64,000 nucleotides of DNA, taken from NCBI GenBank assembly GCA_027625915.1, contig JANTQA010000032.1, positions 14,772,001 to 14,836,000 on the forward strand, in the 5' to 3' direction. The position numbers were made by a program, and so were the translations under genes. Of the stretch, positions 11,845 through 23,292 are shown piece after piece. The first letter of the stretch is position 1; each line of letters opens with the position of its first letter. The notes under the pieces were generated by a model. It searched no databases. It had not been told where the DNA came from and saw only the letters and a list, made by a program, of their open reading frames with translations. The stretch is from Anaeramoeba flamelloides (taxonomy: Eukaryota > Metamonada > Anaeramoebidae).

Positions 11845-12461
11845 AAACTAAAAAAAAGAAAAAAGAAAAAAGAAAAAAAAAAAAACAAACGTGAATTAGA
11901 AAATTTTGAACGGATAACATCAATGTCCAAATATTGGCATTCGATTTCAGGTTTTAAATAGAGTGTTGGACTTTGTTTTAGAAAAAGAGAAGTAATTAAA
12001 ATGTCTCCTGATTGATTAAAAATTGCAACACCTGTTTCCCAAATACAAGACAAAACAACATTTGAGATACTCTGAACTGATTTTAGAACAGTAATTTCTT
12101 TAATTTTGTCTCCAAACATTGTAAAAATATGAATTTTAGAGTCTACAGAAACACAAATTAAACGATCTGCTTTGTCCCAACCAATATTCACTATTTTGCC
12201 ACATTCTTTTGTGCTAAACTCACAAACTCTTTGGCCAGATGAACTGTAGACATAGATCCTATTTGCTTCAAGCACAGAATTAATACGAACAGCTTTACGG
12301 TAATCTTTCATAAAGGCTATTGGCCCACCGTTTGGTGATCCAGCATAAATATATCCCGATAATTCTAACTGCGAAAATAAAGTTTCTGAAAGACTATAGA
12401 TTTCTTGCTTATAATACCTAACTTGGTTAAGTTCATCCCAAAGTGCAGAATATGAAGACAT
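4824..12461 (-). CDS. VPS16: VPS16, HOPS/CORVET core subunit (two exons, giant intron)
   Basis: Vps16 scaffolds the HOPS and CORVET tethering complexes on late endosomes and lysosomes and binds the SM protein Vps33. Exon 1 is 12461-11891 and exon 2 is 6745-4824. Joined (571 + 1922 nt) they give an in-frame 830-residue protein, close to the usual ~840. Exon 1 from the ATG encodes the family N-terminus (YSALWDEL...YYKQEIYSL, then GSPNGGPIAFMKD). Exon 2 carries the rest of the beta-propeller (TLSPNGKILAYF, LVWCGADSILCYWESRH, IPEIDGVRIFS-like IPEIDGIRIFS, DVVESIFRIGSDSPSS) and the helical Vps16 C-terminal domain (AAGHEFDLTRQ, IRNYLIAIPMTFNQFQ, KNSPIGYEPFVRVCLK). Donor C|GTTTGT and acceptor CTATAG|GC agree in phase. 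An open frame beginning with TTG at 6593 is not the true start, because codons upstream to 6745 are also conserved. The odd point is the 5,145-base intron. Confidence 0.93.
7425..7880 (+). repeat. dispersed repeat family B, copy 2 (in VPS16 intron)
   Basis: The stretch 7425-7690 is repeated imperfectly at 7995-8225 (TCAAAATCATTTTTTCTAATTT, then a T/C-rich tract, then ATTCGAAAAAA-type words). Its right half matches copy 1 (AAAGTGAATTATTAA ... TTGTTCTTGAATACT). The internal pyrimidine tract at 7485-7545 is on the + strand, so the VPS16 transcript carries it as a purine tract. Confidence 0.5.
7995..8225 (+). repeat. dispersed repeat family B, partial copy 3 (in VPS16 intron)
   Basis: Shares the left half of the 7425-7880 copy, including AAATCATTTTTTCTAATTT and AAAATTGAGACTTTGTAATT. 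The two make an imperfect direct repeat about 560 bases apart. Confidence 0.45.
8476..8516. repeat. C-rich run followed by poly-A
   Basis: Positions 8476-8492 are 14 C, one G and two A: blocks of 3, 7 and 4 C plus a single joining C. A run of about 22 A follows. Such a C-cluster is rare in this AT-rich window. On the transcribed strand of VPS16 pre-mRNA it reads as G-rich after a poly-U tract. Confidence 0.85.
9473..10171. mobile_element. non-autonomous DNA transposon (MITE-like), tandem copy 1
   Basis: Starts CACTACAAGGAAAATTT and ends AAATTTTCCTTGTA, so the ends are inverted repeats. It is followed immediately by a second, nearly identical 700-base copy. There is no transposase open frame. 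The left flank ends TA, and the far right flank after copy 2 begins TA, as expected for a TA target duplication of a Tc1/mariner-type element. However, the CACTA terminus also resembles CACTA (En/Spm) ends, so the superfamily is open. Confidence 0.8.
10172..10871. mobile_element. non-autonomous DNA transposon (MITE-like), tandem copy 2
   Basis: Begins CACTACAAGG at 10172 and ends CCTTGTAGTG at 10871, then TAG. It matches copy 1 along its whole length with only scattered single differences and small length changes in A/T runs. At the junction the left copy has lost the last three bases of its terminus. Tandem copies sharing a junction suggest insertion into the end of an existing element or unequal exchange. 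It lies inside the VPS16 intron and codes for nothing recognisable. Confidence 0.8.
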
Positions 12462-15400
12462 TAAAAAAAAAACGACAAAAAGTGTGGATAAAAATAAAAT
12501 GATAATTTTAAGGTAACCAAAGAGAATTTTAGAGTCAAAGCATATTATTTAAAACAAAGTTTTGTGAAGAATTGAAAAACTGATTAGACAATGAAGCTTC
12601 ACTCCAAAAATTAGGGAAAAATTACAGTTTTTTGAAATATTAATGGTTTATAAGTTCAGATAATTGTCTTTTTTTATAAATTTAAAATATCCTTTCATTG
12701 AGGATTCAGAGTTCACTCAATATCTAGAATAAAAAAAGCATCAAATAAATTAATATATGACTCATATTATGATCAATAACTTTGAAAACTCTTTGGTAAA
12801 AAAGAAATATAGTGAAAAATGAGGTGAAAAATTTTTCCGAATTAATTAATAAAATACAAGTCTTGTGATTTTTTAAACATAAATACTGTTATTTAAAATA
12901 GCCAGTGAACACTCAGTTTTAACCATTTAAATAAATAAAAAAAAATTTATTTTTCAAGAAACTGTACAATTAAATGATCAAAGAAAGTCACAATCAAGAA
13001 TTGGCAAATATTTGTTGGTTTCAAGAGATTTCAATTAAAAAAAAAGTAATACTAAAAACAAACAACCAAAGGTGAAATTTCTCTATACAATAGAGACTAT
13101 TTTTGAGATAATTTTTATCATCAAAACAAAAACAAAATATTTCAAAAAATAATTAAGAATATAACCAAATTTTTTTAACTAATTCACTTTGTAATTTAGA
13201 ATTTACTAAGAAATAAAAGATGAGTTAACCTTCAAAATTGGTGTGGCCTTAGGTATATTATTTGTCACTGAATGAAGTATTTTATTTAAACAACAACAAT
13301 TTTTAAAGTATGGTTTGAATTTGAAAATTGTATTTTTTTCTCTCAATGTATTTTTTTTTAATCAGCACAATTAATAAAAATTTTCGCTTTTTTCTTCTTG
13401 TGTGAGGCAAATAAAACAGATTTTAAACTTTATTCAATCATGAAAACATTTAATCACTGATGAGATAATCGTATCATAAAAATAGGTTCATGAGAACAAA
13501 TAAACAAGTAAGAAAGTTCTTTAAAGAAAAATTTTCAAAAAATTATGAGGATATTGAATAATTAAATTACAATTTTTTAATATAAAAATTAGAAAATAAA
13601 AATTTGTTTAATGCTCAATTAAGCCAGTATATATTATGATTTATAATTACTAATGTATATTCAAAACTGAATCGTTAAAATTATTTGATGAGCTCAACAA
13701 ATGATTATTTTGAAAAAAAGAGTAGTTTTAGGTATCTTTGTGTGATATATTTGTACCAATTAAAATAAAATACACATACTTAACTATTAAAAGATGGATG
13801 CGAAAAAAAAAAAATTAATCCCTTTTCTTACGTTTAAAATATAATTCGACATAATTTCCTTTATTTCTTTATATTATTGATTCTTGACGAAAAAAAATAT
13901 ATGGAAATAATTTGAGAAACAAATTACTTGGTATTTCTAAAAAGAAAACAAAGAGCATTATAATTCCAATTTTGACCAAATTAATTTTATTTTTGATTTG
14001 ACTAAAGAAAAAAACATTTTTTAAATTCTACTTGATAAAAAAGTATTTTTATTTGATTTATTTGATAATTTCTTTATTTTCCACATAATTTAAAAACTTA
14101 ATATAATTCATATTTTCCCTTTTATTTTTCAAAACTATTTTCTTTTTTTGTTGGAGTTGAAATTTTTATAAAAATTATTTTTTTTTTTTAATTTCTATAA
14201 TAAATCACCATTTTTCAATCTCTGTAGCAATATTCTTAATTTTTATTTATTTTGATAAAAATATTTGAAAAAAGAAAATAGAAAACAAATTAATTACATT
14301 CTTTTTTTTATTAAAAAATAAATGGAAAATATAAAAGGTTTGAATAATTTAATGAAATCCATTTTTTTATAACTTATCAAAATTAAGAATATAAATTAAA
14401 AATATCATCAAAACTATACTTTTATTGATTTTTTTTTATTTAATCCCCAATTTCAAAAAATTTCTTCGGTAAGGTGATCTTTCTTTTTTAGTCTTCAAAA
14501 AAAAAAAAAATTATCAAAAATACACACTCAATTATTTTTTATCTTATTTGTTTATTTTATTATTCATAACAAGGTTTTGTATAAATAAATTTCTGGGTTA
14601 AAAACGTATTTTAATATAAACAAAAATTTACTGAAATAACCGTCTATCTAAAATAGAAAAATTCTAGATATTAAATCGATTTATTACTTCCTTTTCACAA
14701 AAAAAAAAAAAAAAAAATTGAATAATGGAAAGCTTGGGGTTTACAATTTCAATATTGGTATTATACTCAAAAAAAAATTTTTTTTCGATAATGTTCAAAC
14801 AATTTTACTTTTTAATAATTTACAAATATGCCCACTTCATTAATGTATGGATTTTAATTTCTCTTTTAATAACCCTTACTCCCAATATATATTAAAATTT
14901 TTTTAAAAAAAGGAACAAGACAAGATTTATTCCAAACACGTGTTTGTATCTACAAGAGAATGCAAAATAAAACAAAATCATCAATGATTTGCAATACTTC
15001 GTGTATAAATACCTATAAATTCATTGGAAAATAAGAAAGTAGAAATATTTGTAAATTTCATTTCAATAATTTAAATAATTGAATAGTAAAATCAAATAAA
15101 TGTAAATAGAGTAGAAACATAATTTGATATTGATATTCACAATATCAATATTTCCCCTTTCTGTTCATTTTTGAATATTTATCTAATAAATTCAAAGCTA
15201 CATGTCTAGAATATATATTTTTTTATGAATAAATTCAAATATTATTATAATTGTGCAGATAATCATCTACGAAAGAATCTTGAATGATTATTTTTTCAAG
15301 ATATATTGATAATTTTGTTTGGTATTTTAATATTGTAATTATACTCGAACAATTATTTTCTTGTTTTTTAAGAAATCAATATAATAAATTTATTTATCCC

Positions 15401-17052
15401 AAAAATAATATAAAAAGATTTTTTTAATTCTAATAAGAATTACATTATAATAAAAATTATATTTCTTATAAAAACAGCTGGATAATTTATAACGTTTAAA
15501 ATTTTGTTAATATCTTGTACATATTTATTATTTAGATTGTATTTTTTATTTCTTCTAATTTTGTTATAAATATTTCTTTAATTTCTAAATAAATGAAGTT
15601 GTTTTTATATAAATTAAATTTTCAGTATTAAAAATTTATTATTTTTTTAATAATTTTCTAATATAAATTTCACTATTAATTTGATTAATTAGTTGAAAAA
15701 TCTTTGTATTATATTCACCTTTAATTTATTTGATTAATTCATCATTATTATTGGTAAAAAACTGAAGATTTTTTACTATTTTCTAGGATTTTGATGATTT
15801 TCCATGCATTTAAGAAAATTAATATTTTAAATTTTTCTTCTTTTTTTTTTCTGTTTCATTTTTAACTTCTAAATTATCATTTTAACTATTTTCTCCAGTT
15901 GAAAAAAATTGAAAATTACCCTCCACCTTTTTTGTTTTTTTTTTTGAATTATATTGCAGCAAAAATCAACCAAAATCGTCAAGTGAGTATCATACCCCGA
16001 CAAAAATAAAATCAGTAAAAAAAAGGCACCCATTAGAATATATATTTTAATGATCTTTTTTAAAAATCTGAATTTTTGGATAGTGATATAACTCAATAAT
16101 AACATTACATAACAACTAGGGAACAGACTTTTTTTTTTTTACAAATTTCTTCTTATGACAAATCTAAAATGTTAATTTTTAATTTGATCAAAAAAATTGG
16201 AATTTATAGGGTTTTCGAATTTGACAAGTTTTAAAGTCTACTGTGAGTTATTAAAAATAAATTATTTTTATCGCTATTTTAAAATAAAATGAACAAAATT
16301 TTCCTTTAAAAGATTAACAACAAAAAAAAACTCAAAGATTAAGAGAAATCATTTAGTACCCTCGATAAGGAAATTTTAAATATTAATTAAACTTAAAAAA
16401 CTAATTAGTTAAAATGATATATAGAACTTTTTAATATTTCTTTTGAAATGTAAATAAATATTTTGTTTGATTTATTTTTCAAGTAAGGATATTATTAATA
16501 CTATCAAATTCATACAAAATGTGTTTAACTTTTTGGTGATCTTCTTATTTTTGAAAATGTTTATATCTGCTTTCAAGTTATAATTTTGGGGGTCTAAATA
16601 CAAAGAAAATTTGGAAATTAGTCGAAAACAAGTCTTGGTTGGAAAAAAAATGTTAGAAAAGCTTCTTGACAACCTATAAAAAAATGATGCAAAATTAACC
16701 ATAAAGTTTGAAAAACTTATTATTGAATTTATCAGTAATGAGTAATCAGAGATTGAATAAGTCCGAAACAAAATAACAAGCTTCAGAGTAGAATATGTAT
16801 TTCTTTTATTCAAATCTTTTCAATCCAATATCTAAAAAAAACACTTTTGACAAAATGAAATAAAAAAATCGAATCAATTATCAAAACTTATATGAACTTA
16901 GCTCCAAATTCTAAAATAAAGTAAGAACGTAACCAAAAAGGCACAAAGTTAAACACCCACAATTCTTACAATTTAATAAATCAATGGAAATTACAAATAT
17001 GGCTTATCATTTTTTCTTCTTATTTGCTTTTTATTTATTATTATCGATTAAA
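12462..17052. other. intergenic region between divergent VPS16 and WDR33 genes
   Basis: About 4.6 kb with no supported gene; both neighbours are transcribed away from it, so both promoters lie here. Open frames at 15869-16105 and 16472-16813 are short, hydrophobic and unlike any family I know. One small perfect palindrome, CAAACACGTGTTTG at 14933-14946, holds a CACGTG core; a short hairpin of ATATTGATATT arms lies near 15130. Otherwise there is only AT-rich sequence with homopolymer runs. Confidence 0.6.
14933..14946. promoter_or_regulatory. perfect palindrome with CACGTG (E-box) core
   Basis: CAAACACGTGTTTG is a perfect 14-base palindrome about 2.1 kb upstream of WDR33 and 2.5 kb upstream of VPS16. 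CACGTG is the binding core of bHLH factors in many eukaryotes. Assigning a regulatory role here is inference from one site; it could be chance. Confidence 0.2.
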
Positions 17053-20000
17053 ATGGATTTTTATGAAGATCCAAACGAGAGCAATTTCCAGACAAGAGAT
17101 CCAAACAAAACACAGTTTGATGGTCGACAAATCAGGGAATCGTTTATGAGAAAAACAATTAATTATCATAGTTCTGTTGTGCTTTATCTTCAGAAGCGTA
17201 TTATTCGACAAACCAATTCATTGGATAACCAGGAAGTATTAAAAAATGAAAAAAATGGGCGGTATCTCTCCTATTCACTTCCTACCTTTTACCAAAATCA
17301 TAATTATACACAACATTTGCCAACTTACTTTGTTCATAGTTCCTTAAACAAAGATCGTTGCCCGATCAATGTAATTTCTGTAAGTAAAATTTGTTTACAC
17401 AAACCAATAATAAAAAAATTTTTTTTGTTTTTGTTTCTCATTATTCTTATTTAATTTAATAAACTAAAAAAGTCAATCCTTTATAAGAGGTTTTAAAAAC
17501 ACCCTCAGCCTTTTTGTAAGGATGATGTAATTCATCAAAAAAAAAAAACAATTTTTTTTTATTTTTCCATCTCCAAGTTCTTTTAACCGAAATTCAAGAT
17601 CTTAAATCACAATTTTATGTTTTCTTTTTTATTGCCACACCTTTAAAGTGATCCAAATTGCTTTGGAATAAAATTCAAAAGAAAAAGAAAAAGAAAAAGA
17701 AAAAGAAAAAGAAAAGGAAAGAAAAAGTAATGAAAAGAAAAAGTCACCGAATTTTTTTAAAAATGTTTTTCAAAAATTACTTTAACAATTTCAATACTAA
17801 TCCTCTAAATCTGAAAAAGCAACATACCAATCCAGTTAAGGGTCAATTCTTTCAGTTTTGATTTGTTAAAACTAATGTAATTCAAATAATTTGGATTGTG
17901 TCATTTAATCCATCTTCAAAAGAGATTTCTGAGAATAGGAATATATGTTGAATTAGGAAACACATAATTTCTCTTGCTCAAATTTTCAAATGAAGAAAAT
18001 TTAATTTTTTCTCAAAAATTCAATTGTGAGTACTAGACTCAAAGAAAATTGTTACATATTTAATTGGTTTGTGAATGTGTTGTATTTTTTCTTTGAATTG
18101 TGATTGTGGTGAAAGAGCAATTATTGGAAAATGTCATCATTGTGATTATTCATAAAAATTAGAAAATCGGGTTCGATAATCTTCCAAAAACAAATTAAAA
18201 GTTTAAGTGATTATTCACTTCAAAAAATTTTTGATTGTCAAACCTAAAACACCCAGAAATTTTAAAAACACCATAAATTCCATTTTTCTGATCTATTGAA
18301 AATACTATTAAAAATTCGAAAATAGACTCCCATTTGAAAGATAAATATCCCAATTAGAACCGTTAATAGTTACTGGATAATTTAAATATTTATATGTAAA
18401 ATGGGAGTATATTTTCGAATTTTTAATAGTATTTTCAATAGATCAGAAAAATGGAATTTATGGTGTTTTTAAAATTTCAAGGTGTTTTAGGTTTGACAAT
18501 CAGTTAAAAATAATAGTGACATTATTTTATCAAAAATTAATCGTTTGTTCTGAAAAATTAAACCAAATTTTCAGGTTTTTAAAAAAAAGACCTTCTTATT
18601 TTTAAAGTATCGAAATTTTTTTTTCCAACTAATTTCCAATATAAATAAATAGGATCATTTAACATGGGGATTATTGAATTTAAAAAAAAAAATAAGAAAA
18701 TTTTCCAAATATGTAATTTTTTGAAGATTTAATATTTACACCTTTGAGCTTACATAAAAACTATTTTTTTGATTCTCTTAAAATAATGTTAATTTTAGAA
18801 AAAGTATTTCAAGAAAACTTTCAATTTCAAGGGTTTTTTTTTTTTATTGTAATGTAAGGGTGGATTTTTTATTTCAAAAATTGGAAAAAAACGCTCACAA
18901 GTTTTCCATTTTAGAAATTGTCTTTTTTCAATAATAATAAAGTTTTAAATTAAATCTCTAGATAACAAATTCTTTAAATAAATTCAATCTTTGGAGTTAC
19001 CATATAAAACAAAAGAAATAAATCCCGGTTTAATTTTCCAAAAGAACTCGGGCAAAAAAAAAGACGAAAAACTCAAAGAAGAATTATCATTTCTTCAAAA
19101 ATAAAATCGTAAATAAATGTGAAATATCTAGATACCTTGATTTTTTAATTTACATATTCCCTAATTCTTCATTTTCAAAATATAAAGGGGTTTGTATTAG
19201 AAAATTTAATTTCCTCTTTACAGAGAAAATTCAACAAAATTTCCATTTTTAAATTAACTTGAATCCATAACACTAAATTTAAAAAAGAATTAAGATCTAT
19301 AAAACTTATTCCTTTAAAAATGTTTGGAAAAGTTAGAAAAAAGAAAAAAAATAATTTTTCAAAACAAAATTTTATTTTGTCATAGCTTTGAATCAAGTTG
19401 GCTTACCTTGACAAATCAAACTTTAAAACAAAAATAAAAAATTTAAAGAACTCCATTCTAAAAGTTAAAAAGAATTCCGAATATTTTCATTTCTTTTTGA
19501 AAAAGCAAATCACAGAAATCACAGAAACCACAGAAACCTTCCTCCCAAATTTTGACTAACTTTTTGATAATTATTTTTCACGAGTAAATTCAGTCTATTT
19601 TATGTTCTACTAATTCTAAATTAAACCCCGATTCAAATTTTTCGAAAACTAAAACAAGTTTAAAATGTTTTTAATGAGATGTTTATTCACTCTTTGAATT
19701 TGTAGTTACGAATTTAGTCTCTTCAAAATTCTCTCTTTAACAAATAATGTTTTTTTTGCCTAAATCCTTAACAATAAGCTTAATCCAATTCAAAATTTTT
19801 AACAGATCAAAATCCAATTTTTTAAAAAAAAAATCTTATTAAGGGAGTAAATACATTTTACAAATTTTGAGTCTCTCAGTTAGTTCGAAATTGAATCATT
19901 AAAATCATTTCTTTAACTAAATTAATTAAGGAATGTTTTGATAAATATGGGGGATTTCAGTTCATCCTAGTATAAAATATTTACTTACCAAATTAAAAAA

Positions 20001-23000
20001 TGGAAATTAAAATCATAAAAAAAGTGATCCAGGAAAAAAATAAAAAAAAATCATTTATTTCTTGATCTTGTCTGTAACATTTGATGCAATTACTTTTTCT
20101 TTACTCAGTTTTATTTTTAATTTTTTCATTGAAAATAATTTTATAAAATTTTTGAGAAACAAATTACTTTCAATTTCTAAAGAATTTTTTAAAATAAATT
20201 TTAATTCCAATTTTTATTTAATTCATCTGATTCTAGTTTTGATCATGAAAATATGATATTTTTTAAATTCCTCTTCAGAAATGAAGTTTTTTGGACGAAT
20301 TTGTTTGATTTTAAAATTATTTATTTTCTAATAAATTGTAAAAACCAAAAATAATTCTGGAATGCTGCTTGAATTTTTTAAAAAAAATATTTTCTTTTTC
20401 TTTGGGTGTAATTCTTTGAACGTATTTTTTTTTGATAATTCAATTCTTTTACTTTAATAGCCGAAACTATATTCTTTGTTTCAGACTTGGTTTTATAACA
20501 ATATTTGAAAAAAGGATTTCGAAAATATATTTGTAAAAAAAGATTTTTAGTAAAAAAAAATAAATAGAAATGGTGAGAGAAATCCAAGATGATAAATTGT
20601 TTGGATTCATACAAATTATAAAAAGAAAAAGAATCATAAAATCTTCGAAAATATACTTTAATTGGAAATATTTTTTCATTCTTGATTTTTACAAATTTAT
20701 CTGGAAAGGTGATCTTTCTTGTTTGGTCTTCTAAAAGAAAAGATTTATTTTAAATCAGTATTTTCTCCATGCCTATTTTATTGGTTTACTCTAGGATTAA
20801 TTTTAAGCATCGCTGTAAACACAATACTCAATTCAAAACACATTTTAAATAAAAACTCAAAATTTTAATCAAAAAAAAATATTCCAAAAAATAGAAAAAT
20901 TAAAGATTCAACTCTAATTTACACTTCTTCAATAATAAAAAAAAAATAAAGCTGCGAATGATGTTTTTGATTTCAAAGTTTCAGTATCTTGTGGCATTCA
21001 AAAAATCTTTTTTCACAGGCCAAAAATTAAAATTTTCCAAAATTGGGAAATTTTACTTACTTCCTAAAATAAATTCTAGTGAAAAACCAAATTAGAACCA
21101 TTAATTAATTAAAACGTTAACATTTATTAACCATTTACAATACTCACAAAATAAAAAATAAATAATTCTAAATCAAAAATAAAAAAATACTGTGTTAAAA
21201 ATTTTGGGGTTAACAAAACAAAAATTTTTATTTGAAAAATATTTTAAATTCTTTCAACAATTATTAATCAATCCAAAGGGTTAGATACCCTCAACAAATT
21301 TTATTTGAGTTTTTCTCATTAAAATAACTCAACTTTAACATAATGTCAACTGTTGGAAAAAATTATTGATCTACAGAAAGTGGTTACGTAATTCAAAAAA
21401 GGAAATGAAAACAAAAAACAAAATTATATGAAAAAATGATTTTCATATTTCACAAAAATCAAAATTATTTTAAATTGGAATGAAATAGTATTATTATGAT
21501 TCTTTTCACTGTTTTAAATGTGTTAAAAATTTTGTAATTTTAGATTAGTATTGTGTATACTTGAAATTTTTTTTACAATAGACGAAATTATATTATATTT
21601 ATATAGAAACTTCAAAAGCAATATCGACTAAGCGTTGATACTACAAATAATTTTAACAAGTTTTAGTAAAACCTGAACATTAGTTTTTTTATAAAAATCA
21701 ATCAAAACTATTATAATTCAATAACATTTATTTTTAATATTTTCTCACTTTTTACTTTATTAATAAAAACAAAAAAAAATAATCTCTATTATCTGAATTT
21801 TTTCATAGTTTACTCCTTCTGCGCGTAGGCTTATTACTGGGTCGTCACGGGGAGAATTGACTTTATGGGATGGGTTTACTTTTAATTTTGTAACAATCTC
21901 ACAAGGTCATAATTCTGCAATTAGGGCAATTAAATGGACATCTGATGGCAAATGGTTTGTTACAGCAGATCAAGATGGGAAAATTATGTATTGGGAAGAA
22001 AATATTAAAAATGTGAAAAATATTCAAGGACACGAAAAGCCAATACGTGACCTTTCTTTTTCGCCAACTGATTTTAAATTTTGTACAGGTTCTGATGATT
22101 CTTATGTCAAAATTTTTGATTTTGCTAATTCTAAAGAGGAAAGAGTTTTAACTGGTCATGGTTGGATTGTAATTAATTATTTTTTTTTTTTTTTTTATAA
22201 TTTATTTTATTAACAATGACTTAATATTAAATAATTAATATTTTTTGATTTCGAATTTATCTGTATTGCTACTGCTGCTGCCGTTGTTGTTACTGTTGTT
22301 GTTATTGTTGTTATTATTGTTGTTATTGTTGTTGCTGTTGTTATTGTTATTATTATTGTTGTTGTTGTTGTTGTTGCTTCTTGATTCATGATTATTAATA
22401 TTAAAAAAAATAAACGTTTTATTAATTATAGGTGAGATGTGTTGATTGGCATCCTTGGAAAGGGTTAATTGCATCTGGAAGTAAGGATCGATTTATTAGG
22501 TTATGGGACCCAAGAGTGAAAAAATGTTTAACAAGTATACATGGTCATAAAAGTGTTGTTACTCGAGTAAAATGGAATAAATTTAATGGCTATCATTTTT
22601 TATCATCTTCTGCTGATCAATTAATTAAATTATGGGACATAAGAACGATGAAATCAGTTCAAACTTTCCGTGGGCATAAATGTGAAGTTTCAAGTATTTC
22701 TTGGAGCCCAATAAACGAAAACTTTTTTGTTAGTGGTGGCGCCAATGGCTCAATTATCTATTGGGCAACAAATCGAAATACGATCCTTCCTCTCCATAAA
22801 CTTGAAAATGGGCATGACGGTTATGTTTGGGACTTGGCATGGCATCCACTGGGCCATATTCTATGCTCTTCTTCAAACGACAATTCTGTAAGGTTTTGGG
22901 GAAGAATGGATCCCGAAATTGGAAGAGAAAAGCAAAAAGAAAAAACCGAACAAAGTGAATTCCAATCACAAGAACTTGAATATGAAGAAGAACAAGAAGA

Positions 23001-23292
23001 AGTAGAAATCCAAGAGGAAATTGTTACAGAAGAAAATCAACAAAATATTGATCCATTTTTACAAAAAGAAGATGGATTTATGCACAAAGGAAACAAAACA
23101 GAATCAAAGGGCAATTCTCAAAAAAATCACCAAAACAAATACAATTTAAATAATATCGAAATAGAAAATCAAACTAAAGAACAAGAAGACCAAAAACAAA
23201 CCTTAAAAAATTCGAAAGAAAATGTGAGAATGCCTGGTTTGCTTTTTGGTAAGCCTTTTACAGATGGTTTTACTGGCGAAACTTGGATTTAA
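17053..23292 (+). CDS. WDR33: WDR33/Pfs2-like polyadenylation factor (three exons)
   Basis: WDR33 (yeast Pfs2, plant FY) is the WD40 subunit of the cleavage and polyadenylation machinery; in mammals it contacts the AAUAAA signal with CPSF30. Exons are 17053-17379, 21809-22168 and 22432-23292, joining in frame to 515 residues. Exon 1 has the N-terminal motif of the family ([39 protein letters not shown]). Exon 2 starts [20 protein letters not shown] and lines up without a gap after exon 1. Exon 3 begins [11 protein letters not shown] and carries the later WD repeats ([41 protein letters not shown]). The tail is Glu/Gln/Asn-rich and ends [18 protein letters not shown]. The start at 17053 is preferred over an in-frame ATG at 16984, which would add a hydrophobic stretch out of place on a nuclear protein. 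Human Phe43 of the Phe-Asp-Gly motif is kept (F22); the following basic residues are only partly kept. Confidence 0.93.
17680..17747. repeat. (GAAAAA)n-type purine tract
   Basis: At least six tandem AAAAAG units from 17680 to about 17716, continuing as an imperfect AG-rich stretch. It lies within WDR33 intron 1. Confidence 0.85.
18233..18501. mobile_element. 269-bp foldback/MITE-like element in WDR33 intron
   Basis: The first about 103 bases are the reverse complement of the last about 103 with three mismatches. Ends are GATTGTCAAACCTAAAACACC and its inverse. The spacer is only about 60 bases. There is no coding capacity. Flanks show no clear target duplication. It is a near-perfect hairpin and so probably a recently mobile or gene-converted foldback element. 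Confidence 0.8.
21115..21500 (-). repeat. dispersed repeat family A, partial reverse copy
   Basis: Read on the minus strand it shows family A landmarks: ATTTTGTGAGTATTGTAA, then GAATTACGTAACC, then a CATTTTTTCATA block and ATAATTTTGATTTTTGTG. It is shorter and more diverged than the copies at 4063 and 35640. It lies in WDR33 intron 1. Confidence 0.55.
22169..22431 (+). other. WDR33 intron 2 with trinucleotide repeat
   Basis: Donor ATT|GTAATT and acceptor AATTATAG|GTG. A T-run follows the donor within 15 bases. Positions 22262-22380 are an interrupted (GTT/ATT/GCT)n tract; read on the other strand this gives a poly-Asn/Ser open frame that is not a gene. The length, 263 bases, is the normal scale for other introns here. 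Confidence 0.85.

Larger units (their letters stand above)
6746..11890 (-). other. giant intron of VPS16 (5,145 bases)
   Basis: Bounded on the gene strand by donor GTTTGT, followed by T-rich tracts, and acceptor CTATAG. Splicing joins codon 191 (C|GC, Arg) and restores full-length VPS16. It contains two family B segments, a C-rich run followed by poly-A, and two tandem transposon-like elements. No internal gene could be supported: the small open frames at 7034-7216, 10303-10530 and 10576-10761 lie in repeats or AT-rich sequence. Confidence 0.85.
17380..21808 (+). other. giant intron 1 of WDR33 (4,429 bases)
   Basis: Donor TCT|GTAAGT and acceptor TTCATAG|TTT are both phase 0. Joining them gives [18 protein letters not shown], which matches the human spacing residue for residue. 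The intron contains an (AAAAAG)n tract, a 269-base foldback element and a reverse-strand piece of family A. Small frames at 19175-19396, 20062-20256 and 20378-20679 have no recognisable content. Confidence 0.85.

Noticed and set aside
11766-12461. A 231-residue free-standing protein
   Set aside because: Its first 190 residues are the VPS16 N-terminus; the rest is translated poly-T from the intron after the donor at 11890.
15869-16813. Two short minus-strand frames between VPS16 and WDR33
   Set aside because: Hydrophobic, AT-driven composition, no recognisable motif and no plausible splice partner.
16984-17052. N-terminal hydrophobic extension of the WDR33 gene
   Set aside because: It would be a signal-like segment on a nuclear RNA-processing factor; the family starts near the ATG at 17053.
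22235-22474. Poly-Asn reading frame on the minus strand
   Set aside because: It is the reverse of a trinucleotide repeat in WDR33 intron 2.
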